Below, one piece after another: positions 1 to 6,373 of a DNA stretch of 10,078 bases (the stretch's first letter is position 1; each line of letters starts with the position of its first letter). The notes below the pieces were generated by a model, which saw only the letters and a list, made by a program, of their open reading frames with translations, had not been told where the DNA came from and did no database searches. The stretch spans positions 9,678-19,755 of the forward strand of contig WVWW01000207.1 in NCBI GenBank assembly GCA_011773795.1, given 5' to 3'. This DNA is from Acidobacteriota bacterium. Lineage in GTDB: Bacteria > Acidobacteriota > Polarisedimenticolia > Polarisedimenticolales > Polarisedimenticolaceae. A program made the position numbers and the translations under genes.

Positions 1-1364
1 GGCATCGCCGGTGCGAACGCGCCGAAAGCGATGAGCGTGGCCAGCCCGGCGATGACCGGAAGGATGAACGCGTGCGGGAAGATCGCGCCCTGCATCGCTC
101 CGAGCGTCACCCCGACACCGAAGACCACGATCCCGGCCAGGAAGCCGTACAGGACATACCTGAGCGAGGTCCTCGCAGGGTCACTGTCGAAGTAACCGTT
201 GCGTACGAGACGGCCATAGAGCGCGCGTTTGACCTTGGGCACTTCCTTGTAGAACTTCTGCGCCAGATCCTTGGCCTCCGTTCGATCACCCCCCTTGAAG
301 ATCCCGTCGAACACGATGCGCTCGTACTCCGTGAGCTCATCGTCTCCTCTACGTAGACGATGGAACACGACGTTCTTCGTCTTGATCAGGCCAAACAGGT
401 GCTCTTCTTCTTGAACTTCGATCTTCATGAAACCGCGGACGGCCAGATCGACGACCGTCGCCGTGAGGTCGCGAAGGTCCATCTTTTCATCGACGACCGT
501 CCCGACTTCTCCCGGGCGGAGATCCTCCGGAGGCTCATAACGCACGACGACCGAGCCGGCGCCCGCCGGATCGCGGCCGATCTTCTTCCAGCGTCGCCAC
601 AGGCCGGCGACGGCGATCAACGGGGCCAGCAGGATCAGGTTCGCGGCGATGAACTTGCCGGTGCGGGCAACCGGACCGGGGAACTCGACCAGCCCGGGCG
701 GGAAGCCGACGGCAAACGACAGCCCCTCGTGCGGGTCGAGGACGCGGGAAGCCTCGATCTTCAGCGTGTCCCGGCGCAGCCTGGACCAGAGGACCTCGGT
801 CGCCGTCGATCCGTAGACACCGGTGCAGCCGGCTTTCTGGATCGAGTCGTCGTCAACGGCGGCCGGCAGACGGATCGTCGCCGACGCGTATTCGATCCGT
901 GTCGCCCAGTTGGTCCCGGTCACGTTCCAGTAGAGCTCGTCGTAGCCCTCGAACTGGCGTAGTGCATCGGTCAACCTGTAACGGATGTTGTAGACGACCT
1001 CGCCGGTGTGCGTCACGTCGGGGTGACCGATGCGGATCTTCGTGTTCGACCCTTCTTTCGTCACCTTGACGGGGTGCTCCGCACCGCTGTCGTCGACGAC
1101 ATCGACGAGCCGGAAGCCGAGGCCGTACTGGAACCCCTTGGGGTCGGTGTAACGGACGGGGATCATCCGGTAAATCCCGCGGCGCGGTTCGGAGAAGTCG
1201 ACCACGATGCGTTCGATCACGGTGACCGTTGCATCCGGTTCGATGCGGATCTCGGCCTCGAAGCGTTGGATGACGAACGCTCCCAGGTCGGCGTCGGCGA
1301 GCGGCACGAACAGGGTGAACGCGCAGGCCAACACGCAGAGGCGTGCAAACCGGGTCCGTGTCAT
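1..1364 (-). CDS. DUF2207 domain membrane protein (3' end beyond window)
   Basis: My translation of the minus strand from the ATG at 1364 stays open to the window edge, giving about 454 codons without the C-terminus. Residues 1-26 form a Sec signal peptide (MTRTRF, then a hydrophobic stretch ending ADA). The extracytoplasmic DUF2207 domain follows to about residue 230 and contains the family hallmark ELYWNVTGTNW. A membrane segment lies near 238-256 (FIAANLILLAPLIAVAG). A cytoplasmic part carries the typical VRYEPPEDLRPGEVG and LTEYERIVFDGIF motifs, and at least two more membrane segments lie near 403-425 and 433-454. DUF2207 proteins have no settled biochemical role; they are recurrent partners of LemA at the envelope. 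The start lies 3 nt after the lemA stop, so the two are surely co-translated. Family call is firm; function is unknown. Confidence 0.9.
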   Translation of the reverse strand, partial: MTRTRFARLCVLACAFTLFVPLADADLGAFVIQRFEAEIRIEPDATVTVIERIVVDFSEPRRGIYRMIPVRYTDPKGFQYGLGFRLVDVVDDSGAEHPVKVTKEGSNTKIRIGHPDVTHTGEVVYNIRYRLTDALRQFEGYDELYWNVTGTNWATRIEYASATIRLPAAVDDDSIQKAGCTGVYGSTATEVLWSRLRRDTLKIEASRVLDPHEGLSFAVGFPPGLVEFPGPVARTGKFIAANLILLAPLIAVAGLWRRWKKIGRDPAGAGSVVVRYEPPEDLRPGEVGTVVDEKMDLRDLTATVVDLAVRGFMKIEVQEEEHLFGLIKTKNVVFHRLRRGDDELTEYERIVFDGIFKGGDRTEAKDLAQKFYKEVPKVKRALYGRLVRNGYFDSDPARTSLRYVLYGFLAGIVVFGVGVTLGAMQGAIFPHAFILPVIAGLATLIAFGAFAPAM

Positions 1365-1367
1365 GGG

Positions 1368-1934
1368 TTATCCCTCCAGGTCGAAACGAGGCACCGCCGC
1401 CTCGGCGGCCGAATCCAGCTCGAAGAATTCGCGCTCGGCGAAACCGAAGATCCGCGCGACGAAGAGATCGGGGAATGACTGGATGCGAGTGTTCAGGTCG
1501 CGGACCACGGCGTTGTAGTAACGCCTTGCGTTCTGCAGCTTGTCCTCGACCTCGACGAGTGATGTGTGGAGCTGGCGAAAACCGTCGCTCGCCTTCAGGT
1601 CGGGGTACGCCTCCACGATGGCGAACAGACGCCCGATCCGCTCGCTGAGGTGCGATTCCGCCTCGCCGGCGTTCCCCGGCGCGCCCGCTTCACGCGCACC
1701 TTCCGCGCCGGCGCGTGCCCGTGTCACCTCCTCGAGCGTGGAGCGTTCGTGCGCGGCGTAGCCCTTGACGGTCTCGACCAGGTTCCGGATCAGGTCGTGC
1801 CGTTGCTTCAACTGGACATCGATGTCGGACCACGCGGCGGCGGCGCGGTTCCGTAGACCGACCAACCGATTGAAAAGAAGGCCGACCGTGATCAGCAGCG
1901 CGGCCAGGAGAACGAGGAGGACGGGTCCCAGCAT
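1368..1934 (-). CDS. lemA: LemA family protein
   Basis: The product is 188 residues, the usual LemA size. An N-terminal membrane anchor (about residues 2-24, VLLVLLAALLITVGLLF) is followed by the helical LemA domain with its standard blocks: NRLVGLRNRAAAAWSDIDVQLKQRHDLI, EAYPDLKAS and the C-terminal NAVVRDLNTRIQSFPD and IFGF. The domain is a long four-helix bundle facing the extracytoplasmic side. Its molecular role is not settled; LemA genes commonly sit next to DUF2207, TPM-domain or peptidase membrane proteins, as here. Only 36 nt separate it from the upstream lectin-like gene on the same strand. No clear Shine-Dalgarno sequence is visible before the ATG at 1934, and no alternative in-frame ATG, GTG or TTG lies in the short spacer, so this start is kept. 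Confidence 0.93.
   Translation of the reverse strand: MLGPVLLVLLAALLITVGLLFNRLVGLRNRAAAAWSDIDVQLKQRHDLIRNLVETVKGYAAHERSTLEEVTRARAGAEGAREAGAPGNAGEAESHLSERIGRLFAIVEAYPDLKASDGFRQLHTSLVEVEDKLQNARRYYNAVVRDLNTRIQSFPDLFVARIFGFAEREFFELDSAAEAAVPRFDLEG
1371..1377 (-). promoter_or_regulatory. Ribosome binding site of the DUF2207 gene
   Basis: On the minus strand the sequence GGAGGGA lies inside the last codons of lemA and is separated by 6 nt from the ATG at 1364, overlapping the lemA stop region. It supports this start and suggests translational coupling of the two genes. Confidence 0.7.
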
Positions 1935-1970
1935 GGACCAAGGATAACCCGGGCCGTGGCTGTTATTCGC

Positions 1971-2441
1971 TCAGCGATCCCACTCGCAGATGTAGCCCGT
2001 CGGCATCCAGAAGTCGTCGCCCGAATGATCCACGTCGACCCACTCGCCCCCGTCGTAGGTCGCGAGGTAGTCCTCGGAACCGGTGTAATCATTGGGTTGC
2101 CCGGGCATCCAGTGGGTGAACTCCCACGGCGTGCCGTCGACCCACTTCCAAACACCCTCCTCCTCGTGGTCGCTCGCGCCCAGGAACATGTAACGGTTGT
2201 CACAGAGCTCCGCGATGAAGGCGGCCTCGGCTTCGCTGGTGACCGTCGCCAGATGCGCACCGTCCGCCTTGCACGCTTCACGTGCCGAGGTCCAGCTGAG
2301 GTCCTCCACCTCGTCGACCAGCCGGTAGTGGTGGTCGCCGAACGCGACCGCGTCTTCCGGCGGCGGGGGTGGACCGGGCTTGGTGTCCGGCGATTCCTGG
2401 AGCGGGAGAGCGAGGAGCAGCAGTGCGGCGAGGATCTTCAT
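1971..2441 (-). CDS. Secreted C-type-lectin-domain protein
   Basis: The product is 156 residues from the ATG at 2441; an in-frame ATG at 2477 would add 12 residues but would put a non-hydrophobic stretch before the signal peptide, so the shorter form is preferred. Residues 2-15 (KILAALLLLALPLQ) are a short signal peptide without a lipobox cysteine. A proline-rich linker (PGPPPPPED) leads into one C-type-lectin-like domain covering the rest. Visible landmarks are SWTSAREACKADGAHLATV, FLGASDHEEEGVWKWVDG, the GQPND site in the place of the carbohydrate or calcium loop (QPN rather than EPN or QPD), GEWVDV and the terminal YICEWDR, plus three cysteines for the fold's disulfides. Such domains bind sugars, proteins or ice; the ligand cannot be told from sequence. 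It heads the minus-strand run with lemA and DUF2207. Confidence 0.85.
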   Translation of the reverse strand: MKILAALLLLALPLQESPDTKPGPPPPPEDAVAFGDHHYRLVDEVEDLSWTSAREACKADGAHLATVTSEAEAAFIAELCDNRYMFLGASDHEEEGVWKWVDGTPWEFTHWMPGQPNDYTGSEDYLATYDGGEWVDVDHSGDDFWMPTGYICEWDR

Positions 2442-2595
2442 ACGGGTCAGGATGCACTCGAGCGGCGCACTCGGCAAGTCCGGGGGCGGTTCGATGGCAT
2501 CGAGAAAGGTTGAAAAACTGGCCTTATTGGATTTTTTTCGAAAAAGTGGAATTCTTTTCTTGACTGACCGTTCTTAAACTGCGAGGATACACGAC
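2442..2595. promoter_or_regulatory. Divergent AT-rich promoter region between lectin-like gene and tetR
   Basis: This 154-bp gap separates two divergently read genes and must hold both promoters. The stretch from about 2508 to 2580 is much richer in A and T than the flanking coding DNA. It contains a perfect 12-bp palindrome TTTTTCGAAAAA (2534-2545) and, at 2571-2578, TTCTTAAA, which equals one arm of the palindrome at 3191-3214. TTGACT at 2560-2565 resembles a -35 box, but no convincing -10 box stands at the right distance. A GAGG at 2583-2586, 9 nt before the ATG at 2596, is the likely tetR ribosome binding site. Promoter positions are not resolved. Confidence 0.5.
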
Positions 2596-3177
2596 ATGGG
2601 CAGACCGAGAGAATTCGATCCGGCAGACGCGCTCGAGAAGGCGATGCACCTGTTCTGGGAAAACGGCTACGAGTCAACGTCGATGTCCGACCTCGTGGCC
2701 TCGACCGGGGTGCACCGCGGCAGCCTCTACGCGACCTACGGGAACAAGGAAGAGATCTTCCTCGCCGCGCTCAAGCTCTACGGCAAGACGCACGGCCTCG
2801 ACATGATCCTCCCGATCCTCGAATCCGACCGGCCGATTGCCGCTCTCAAGCGGCTCATCTGGGACCGGTATGACGATTACGTTTCCGGGGTCAGTACCTC
2901 GGGATGTCTGATCTGCAACACGCTCGCCGAGATCACGCCCGAGGACGAAACGGTTTTCGGGTTCATCGGCTACTTGCTGGACAAGCGGGCCGAGCTCTTC
3001 GCGCAGGCGCTCGAGCGGGCGAAGGAGCTCGGACAGCTGAAACCGCACCAGGATCCGGTCGCGCTGGGTCGTTACCTCAACACGTTCCTGCTGGGGGTCG
3101 CCCTGCAGATCCGGCTCCAACCCGACAACGAGACGATGCGCGAGTCGATCGAGGTCGGGCTCGCCGTTCTGGACTGA
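2596..3177 (+). CDS. TetR/AcrR family transcriptional regulator
   Basis: The product is 193 residues. The N-terminal TetR DNA-binding domain is clear: GRPREFDPADALEKAMHLFW, then the helix-turn-helix TSMSDLVASTGVHRGSLYATYGNKEEIF at about residues 28-55. The C-terminal ligand domain carries the motif GCLICNTLAEI, placing cysteines at 104 and 107. The GC of this motif is conserved in a TetR subgroup that includes the electrophile and hypochlorite sensor NemR, whose Cys106 sits in a similar place; that match is from memory, not an alignment. The gene lies 47 nt upstream of the RND exporter on the same strand, and an operator-like palindrome fills most of the gap. It most likely represses its own gene and the exporter operon until an inducer binds. 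The inducer is unknown. Confidence 0.93.
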   Translation: MGRPREFDPADALEKAMHLFWENGYESTSMSDLVASTGVHRGSLYATYGNKEEIFLAALKLYGKTHGLDMILPILESDRPIAALKRLIWDRYDDYVSGVSTSGCLICNTLAEITPEDETVFGFIGYLLDKRAELFAQALERAKELGQLKPHQDPVALGRYLNTFLLGVALQIRLQPDNETMRESIEVGLAVLD

Positions 3178-3190
3178 TTTTTTTTGTCCT

Positions 3191-3214
3191 ATTTAAGAAT
3201 GATTATTCTCAAAT
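3191..3214. promoter_or_regulatory. Operator-like 24-bp near-palindrome, probable TetR binding site
   Basis: The left arm ATTTAAGAATGA and right arm TTATTCTCAAAT are reverse complements at 10 of 12 base pairs, with an even centre between 3202 and 3203. The element directly precedes the GGAG at 3215-3218 that serves the exporter start at 3225, so bound repressor would cover the 5' leader of the exporter gene. Eight bases of the left arm (TTTAAGAA, 3192-3199) recur in inverse orientation before tetR at 2571-2578. TetR dimers bind palindromes of about this size. Assignment to the neighbouring TetR is inference. Confidence 0.6.
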
Positions 3215-3224
3215 GGAGTTGGAA

Positions 3225-6200
3225 ATGAGCAAACGAGGCGGAAGAGTCGAGCGTTTGGCCCGCTGGATCGTCACCCACCCATGGGTCGTTCTGGCCGCGA
3301 CCCTGGTGATCATCCTGACGGCCGGCGCGGGGGTGACGCAGCTCGGGTTCACGACCAACTATCGCGTCTTCTTCGGTCAGGACAACCCGGATCTGGCGGC
3401 ATTCGAGAAGGTCCAGGCGATCTACACCAAGAACGACAACATCCTGCTCGTCGTCACTCCCGAGAGCGGTGAGGTGTTCGACGCCGCGACGATCCGGGCG
3501 ATCGGGTCGTTGACCGAGGGGGCGTGGCAGATCCCCTACGCCATCCGCGTCGACTCGGTCACCAACTTCCAGCACTCACGGGCGGAGGCGGACGATCTGA
3601 TCGTCGCCGACCTGATCGAGGATCCGGCCTCCCCCACCCACGCCGAGCTCGCCTTCGCCAAACGGGTCGCGCTCGAGCGTGTCGAGCTGGTGAATCGCGT
3701 CATCGCACCGGACTCCGATGTCGCCGGCGTCAACGTCACCCTGCAACTCCCGGGCGAGGACCCGATGGAGGTCTTCGCCGCAGCCGGCGCCGCGCGCGAG
3801 CTCGCCGCCGCGATCGAGGACCAGTTCCCCTACGTGAATGTCCGTCTTACCGGCCTGACGATGCTCAACAACGCGTTCGCCGAATCGGGCGTGCGCGACA
3901 TGAAGACGCTCATCCCGATCATGTACGTCGGGTTGCTGCTGGCGATGGGACTGCTGCTCCGCTCGTTCTGGAGCACCATCGGGACGGTGTCGGTCGTCGC
4001 GCTGTCCGCCGTCGGAACGATGGGGCTGGCGGGCTGGCTCGGATGGAAGCTCGACCCCGTCTCTGCGCAGGCACCGACGATGATCTTGACGCTGGCCATC
4101 GCCGACAGCATCCACGTGCTCGTCACCACGCTGCAGAAGATGCGCAACGGGAGCGACCGGAGGTCGGCCCTGGTGGAGAGCCTGCGGCTGAACTTCGTCG
4201 CGATCACGCTGACCAGCGTGACGACCGTCGTGGGGTTCCTCTCGATGAACTTCAGTGACTCCCCGCCGCTCGGCCAGCTCGGCACGCTGACCGCGATCGG
4301 TGTCAGCCTGGCGTTCCTGCTCTCAATCCTGTTCCTGCCGGCGTTGATGTCCGTGCTGCCGCTGCGCGCGCCCGCCGCCTCGAAGCGACCGCGCTCGCCG
4401 GCCTTCGATCGACTGGGAGAGTTCGTCGTCGCGCGGAAGAACGCGCTGCTGGTCGCGTCGGTCGTCGTGGCGGCGTTGCTCATCGCGATGCTGCCGACCA
4501 ACCGGGTCGACGATCGGTTCGTGCACTACTTCGACGAGTCGATGGCCTTCCGCCAGGACTCCGACTACACGGTGGATCACCTGACCGGCGTCTACCAGAT
4601 GCAGTTCTCGATCGACTCGGGCAAGTCGGGCGGGGTCAACTCGCCGGAATACCTGGAGACGCTGGACGCCTTTACCGGCTGGCTGCGCGATGAGCCGGCG
4701 GTCCTGCACGTGAGCTCGCTGAGCGACACGATGCGCCGGCTGAACATGAACCTGCACGCGGACGACCCCGCGTACTTCCGCTTGCCCGAGGACCGCGACC
4801 TGGCGGCGCAGTACATGCTGCTCTACGAGATGTCGTTGCCCTACGGGCTGGACATCAACAACCAAGTTAACGTCGACAAGAGCTCGACCCAGGTGGTGGT
4901 CACGGTCGGCAACATGTCGAGCTCGACGTTCCTGGAGCTGGCCGAGCGCGCCGAGACCTGGCTTGTCGACAACGCACCGGAGTCGATGCACGCACGGGCG
5001 ACCGGCCCCGCGGTGATGTTCAGCCGCATCTCGCGACGCAACGTGCAGAGCATGATCGTCGGCACGTTGCTGGCGTTCGGGCTCATCACGCTAGTGCTCA
5101 CGCTGGCGTTGCGCAGTGTCAAGATCGGCCTGCTCAGCCTGATCCCCAACGTGATTCCCGCCGCGACCGCCTTCGGCGTCTGGGCCCTGCTCGTCGGCGA
5201 GATCGGCTTCGCCGTCTCGGTCGTCGCGGCGCTGACGATCGGGATCGTCGTCGACGATTCGGTGCACTTCCTGACGAAGTACCTCGTCGCGCGGCGCGAA
5301 GAGCGGATGAGCCCTCCGGATGCCGTGCGTTACGCCTTCGGCTCGGTCGGCCGTGCGCTGTGGATCACGTCGGCGGTGCTCGTCGCCGGCTTCGCCATCC
5401 TGGCCCAGTCGACGTTCAAACAGAACGGCGATCTCGGCCTGCTCTCGGCGGTCACCATCGCGATCGCCCTGATGGCCGACTTCTTCATGCTTCCCGGCCT
5501 ATTGCTGCTCGTCGACCGTCAACGCGGCGAGCGAACCGTCACTGCGTCCCTCAAACCCGTTCAAAGGAGAGCCACGATGAAACACTCGACGTCCGTTGCC
5601 ACCGTTTTGATCCTGGCGCTGTTTGCGGCGCTGCCCGTCTCGGCCGATGCGCTCGAGCAGCGCGGCCTGGAAATCGCGCTCGAGGCCGATCGGCGTGACC
5701 TCGGTTTCGGAGACTACACGGCGGATCTGACCATGGTGCTGCGCAACAAACACGACGAAGAAAGCGTGCGCAGCCTGACGACCCGTGTTCTGGAGCAGGA
5801 GGCCGACGGCGACAAGAGCCTGGTCGTCTTCGACAAGCCCGCGGACATCGACGGAACCGCGCTCCTGACGTTCAGCCACAACACGGGGAACGACGATCAG
5901 TGGCTCTATCTCCCGGCGCTGAAACGGGTCAAGCGGATCTCCTCGAGCAACAAGAGCGGCCCGTTCGTGGGAAGCGAATTCGCCTACGAGGACATCAGCT
6001 CGCAGGAGATCGAGGAGTACACCTACCGCTTCATCCGTGAAGAGACGTTGGACGGCGTGCCGATGTTCGTCGTCGAGCAGTACCCGACGGATCCCAAGTC
6101 CGGCTACACCCGGCAGGTGACCTGGCGCGACCAGCAGGAGTACCGCCTGCACAAGATAGAGTTCTACGACCGCAAGGACTCGCTGCTCAAGACCCTGACC

Positions 6201-6368
6201 TATACCGGCTACGAACAGTTCCTGGGGCAGTACTGGAGACCCGCGACGATGAGCATGGTCAACCACCAGACCGGCAAGAGCACCGTGCTGAACTGGACCA
6301 ACTACGCATTCCAGTCCGGGTTGACCGACGCCGATTTCAACCGGGCAACGCTGGCCCGGGCGAGGTAA
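3225..6368 (+). CDS. RND/MMPL exporter in one open frame with LolA-like protein
   Basis: The frame runs 1047 codons without a stop. Residues 1-784 are an HAE/MMPL-type RND permease: TM1 near 20-40, a first periplasmic loop beginning FTTNYRVFFGQDNPDL, TM2-6 from about 229 with Asp294 in LAIADS of TM4, a second large loop (about 430-600), and TM8-12 from about 611 with Asp677-Asp678 in TIGIVVDDSVH of TM10. Such permeases use the proton gradient to move lipids or other hydrophobic molecules out of the inner membrane. From residue 785 the frame continues directly into a signal peptide and LolA-like domain (entry at 5577). ATG 3225 is chosen because GGAG stands 6 nt upstream; ATG 3213 (MELE) lies inside the palindrome and lacks a site. 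A normal permease would stop near 5535-5580; whether the protein is truly fused is open. Confidence 0.85.
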   Translation: MSKRGGRVERLARWIVTHPWVVLAATLVIILTAGAGVTQLGFTTNYRVFFGQDNPDLAAFEKVQAIYTKNDNILLVVTPESGEVFDAATIRAIGSLTEGAWQIPYAIRVDSVTNFQHSRAEADDLIVADLIEDPASPTHAELAFAKRVALERVELVNRVIAPDSDVAGVNVTLQLPGEDPMEVFAAAGAARELAAAIEDQFPYVNVRLTGLTMLNNAFAESGVRDMKTLIPIMYVGLLLAMGLLLRSFWSTIGTVSVVALSAVGTMGLAGWLGWKLDPVSAQAPTMILTLAIADSIHVLVTTLQKMRNGSDRRSALVESLRLNFVAITLTSVTTVVGFLSMNFSDSPPLGQLGTLTAIGVSLAFLLSILFLPALMSVLPLRAPAASKRPRSPAFDRLGEFVVARKNALLVASVVVAALLIAMLPTNRVDDRFVHYFDESMAFRQDSDYTVDHLTGVYQMQFSIDSGKSGGVNSPEYLETLDAFTGWLRDEPAVLHVSSLSDTMRRLNMNLHADDPAYFRLPEDRDLAAQYMLLYEMSLPYGLDINNQVNVDKSSTQVVVTVGNMSSSTFLELAERAETWLVDNAPESMHARATGPAVMFSRISRRNVQSMIVGTLLAFGLITLVLTLALRSVKIGLLSLIPNVIPAATAFGVWALLVGEIGFAVSVVAALTIGIVVDDSVHFLTKYLVARREERMSPPDAVRYAFGSVGRALWITSAVLVAGFAILAQSTFKQNGDLGLLSAVTIAIALMADFFMLPGLLLLVDRQRGERTVTASLKPVQRRATMKHSTSVATVLILALFAALPVSADALEQRGLEIALEADRRDLGFGDYTADLTMVLRNKHDEESVRSLTTRVLEQEADGDKSLVVFDKPADIDGTALLTFSHNTGNDDQWLYLPALKRVKRISSSNKSGPFVGSEFAYEDISSQEIEEYTYRFIREETLDGVPMFVVEQYPTDPKSGYTRQVTWRDQQEYRLHKIEFYDRKDSLLKTLTYTGYEQFLGQYWRPATMSMVNHQTGKSTVLNWTNYAFQSGLTDADFNRATLARAR
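5565..5569 (+). promoter_or_regulatory. Internal ribosome binding site AGGAG
   Basis: AAAGGAG ends at 5569, 7 nt before the ATG at 5577. It is the best Shine-Dalgarno match on the plus strand of this operon and lies inside the open RND frame. It indicates that the LolA-like protein can be started independently despite the missing stop codon upstream. Confidence 0.7.
5577..6368 (+). CDS. LolA-like outer membrane lipoprotein-sorting protein
   Basis: Read from its own ATG the product is 263 residues. Residues 1-23 are a classical signal peptide (MKHSTSVATVLILALFAALP, cleavage likely at VSA or SADA). The mature part matches the 'outer membrane lipoprotein-sorting protein' family (LolA/LolB-like fold): QWLYLPALKRVKRIS at about 108-122 followed by SGPFVGSEFAYED, both signature blocks, then beta-rich sequence such as GVPMFVVEQYP. 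The fold is a half-barrel that holds acyl chains in the periplasm. This family is often encoded beside RND exporters and outer-membrane barrels, as here, and is thought to hand the exported lipid across the periplasm; true lipoprotein sorting is not implied. It shares the reading frame of the upstream permease, and the barrel gene starts 5 nt after its TAA. The in-frame upstream extension makes the real N-terminus uncertain; after signal cleavage both forms would give the same mature protein. Confidence 0.85.
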   Translation: MKHSTSVATVLILALFAALPVSADALEQRGLEIALEADRRDLGFGDYTADLTMVLRNKHDEESVRSLTTRVLEQEADGDKSLVVFDKPADIDGTALLTFSHNTGNDDQWLYLPALKRVKRISSSNKSGPFVGSEFAYEDISSQEIEEYTYRFIREETLDGVPMFVVEQYPTDPKSGYTRQVTWRDQQEYRLHKIEFYDRKDSLLKTLTYTGYEQFLGQYWRPATMSMVNHQTGKSTVLNWTNYAFQSGLTDADFNRATLARAR

Positions 6369-6373
6369 CGGCG

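Noticed and set aside
360..1478. Several plus-strand frames (360-962, 1008-1478)
   Set aside because: They are opposite the DUF2207 gene, whose minus-strand translation shows a signal peptide, membrane segments and family motifs.
3178..3185. A run of eight T after the tetR stop as an intrinsic terminator
   Set aside because: No stable GC stem directly precedes the T run, and the exporter follows on the same strand.
3191..3214. The palindrome as a Fur box
   Set aside because: It has AATGATTAT-like sequence, but the centre is even and the arm spacing does not fit the 19-bp GATAATGATAATCATTATC or the 7-1-7 pattern; a TetR site fits the context better.
2904..3224. An upstream in-frame extension of the exporter starting inside tetR
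   Set aside because: This part is the shifted frame of tetR and gives an Arg/Ala/Gly-rich sequence with no membrane segment; ATG 3225 has a well-placed GGAG and starts a normal RND N-terminus.
3524..4258. A 244-codon plus-strand frame inside the exporter
   Set aside because: It is a shifted frame of the RND gene, dominated by Arg, with no recognisable domain.
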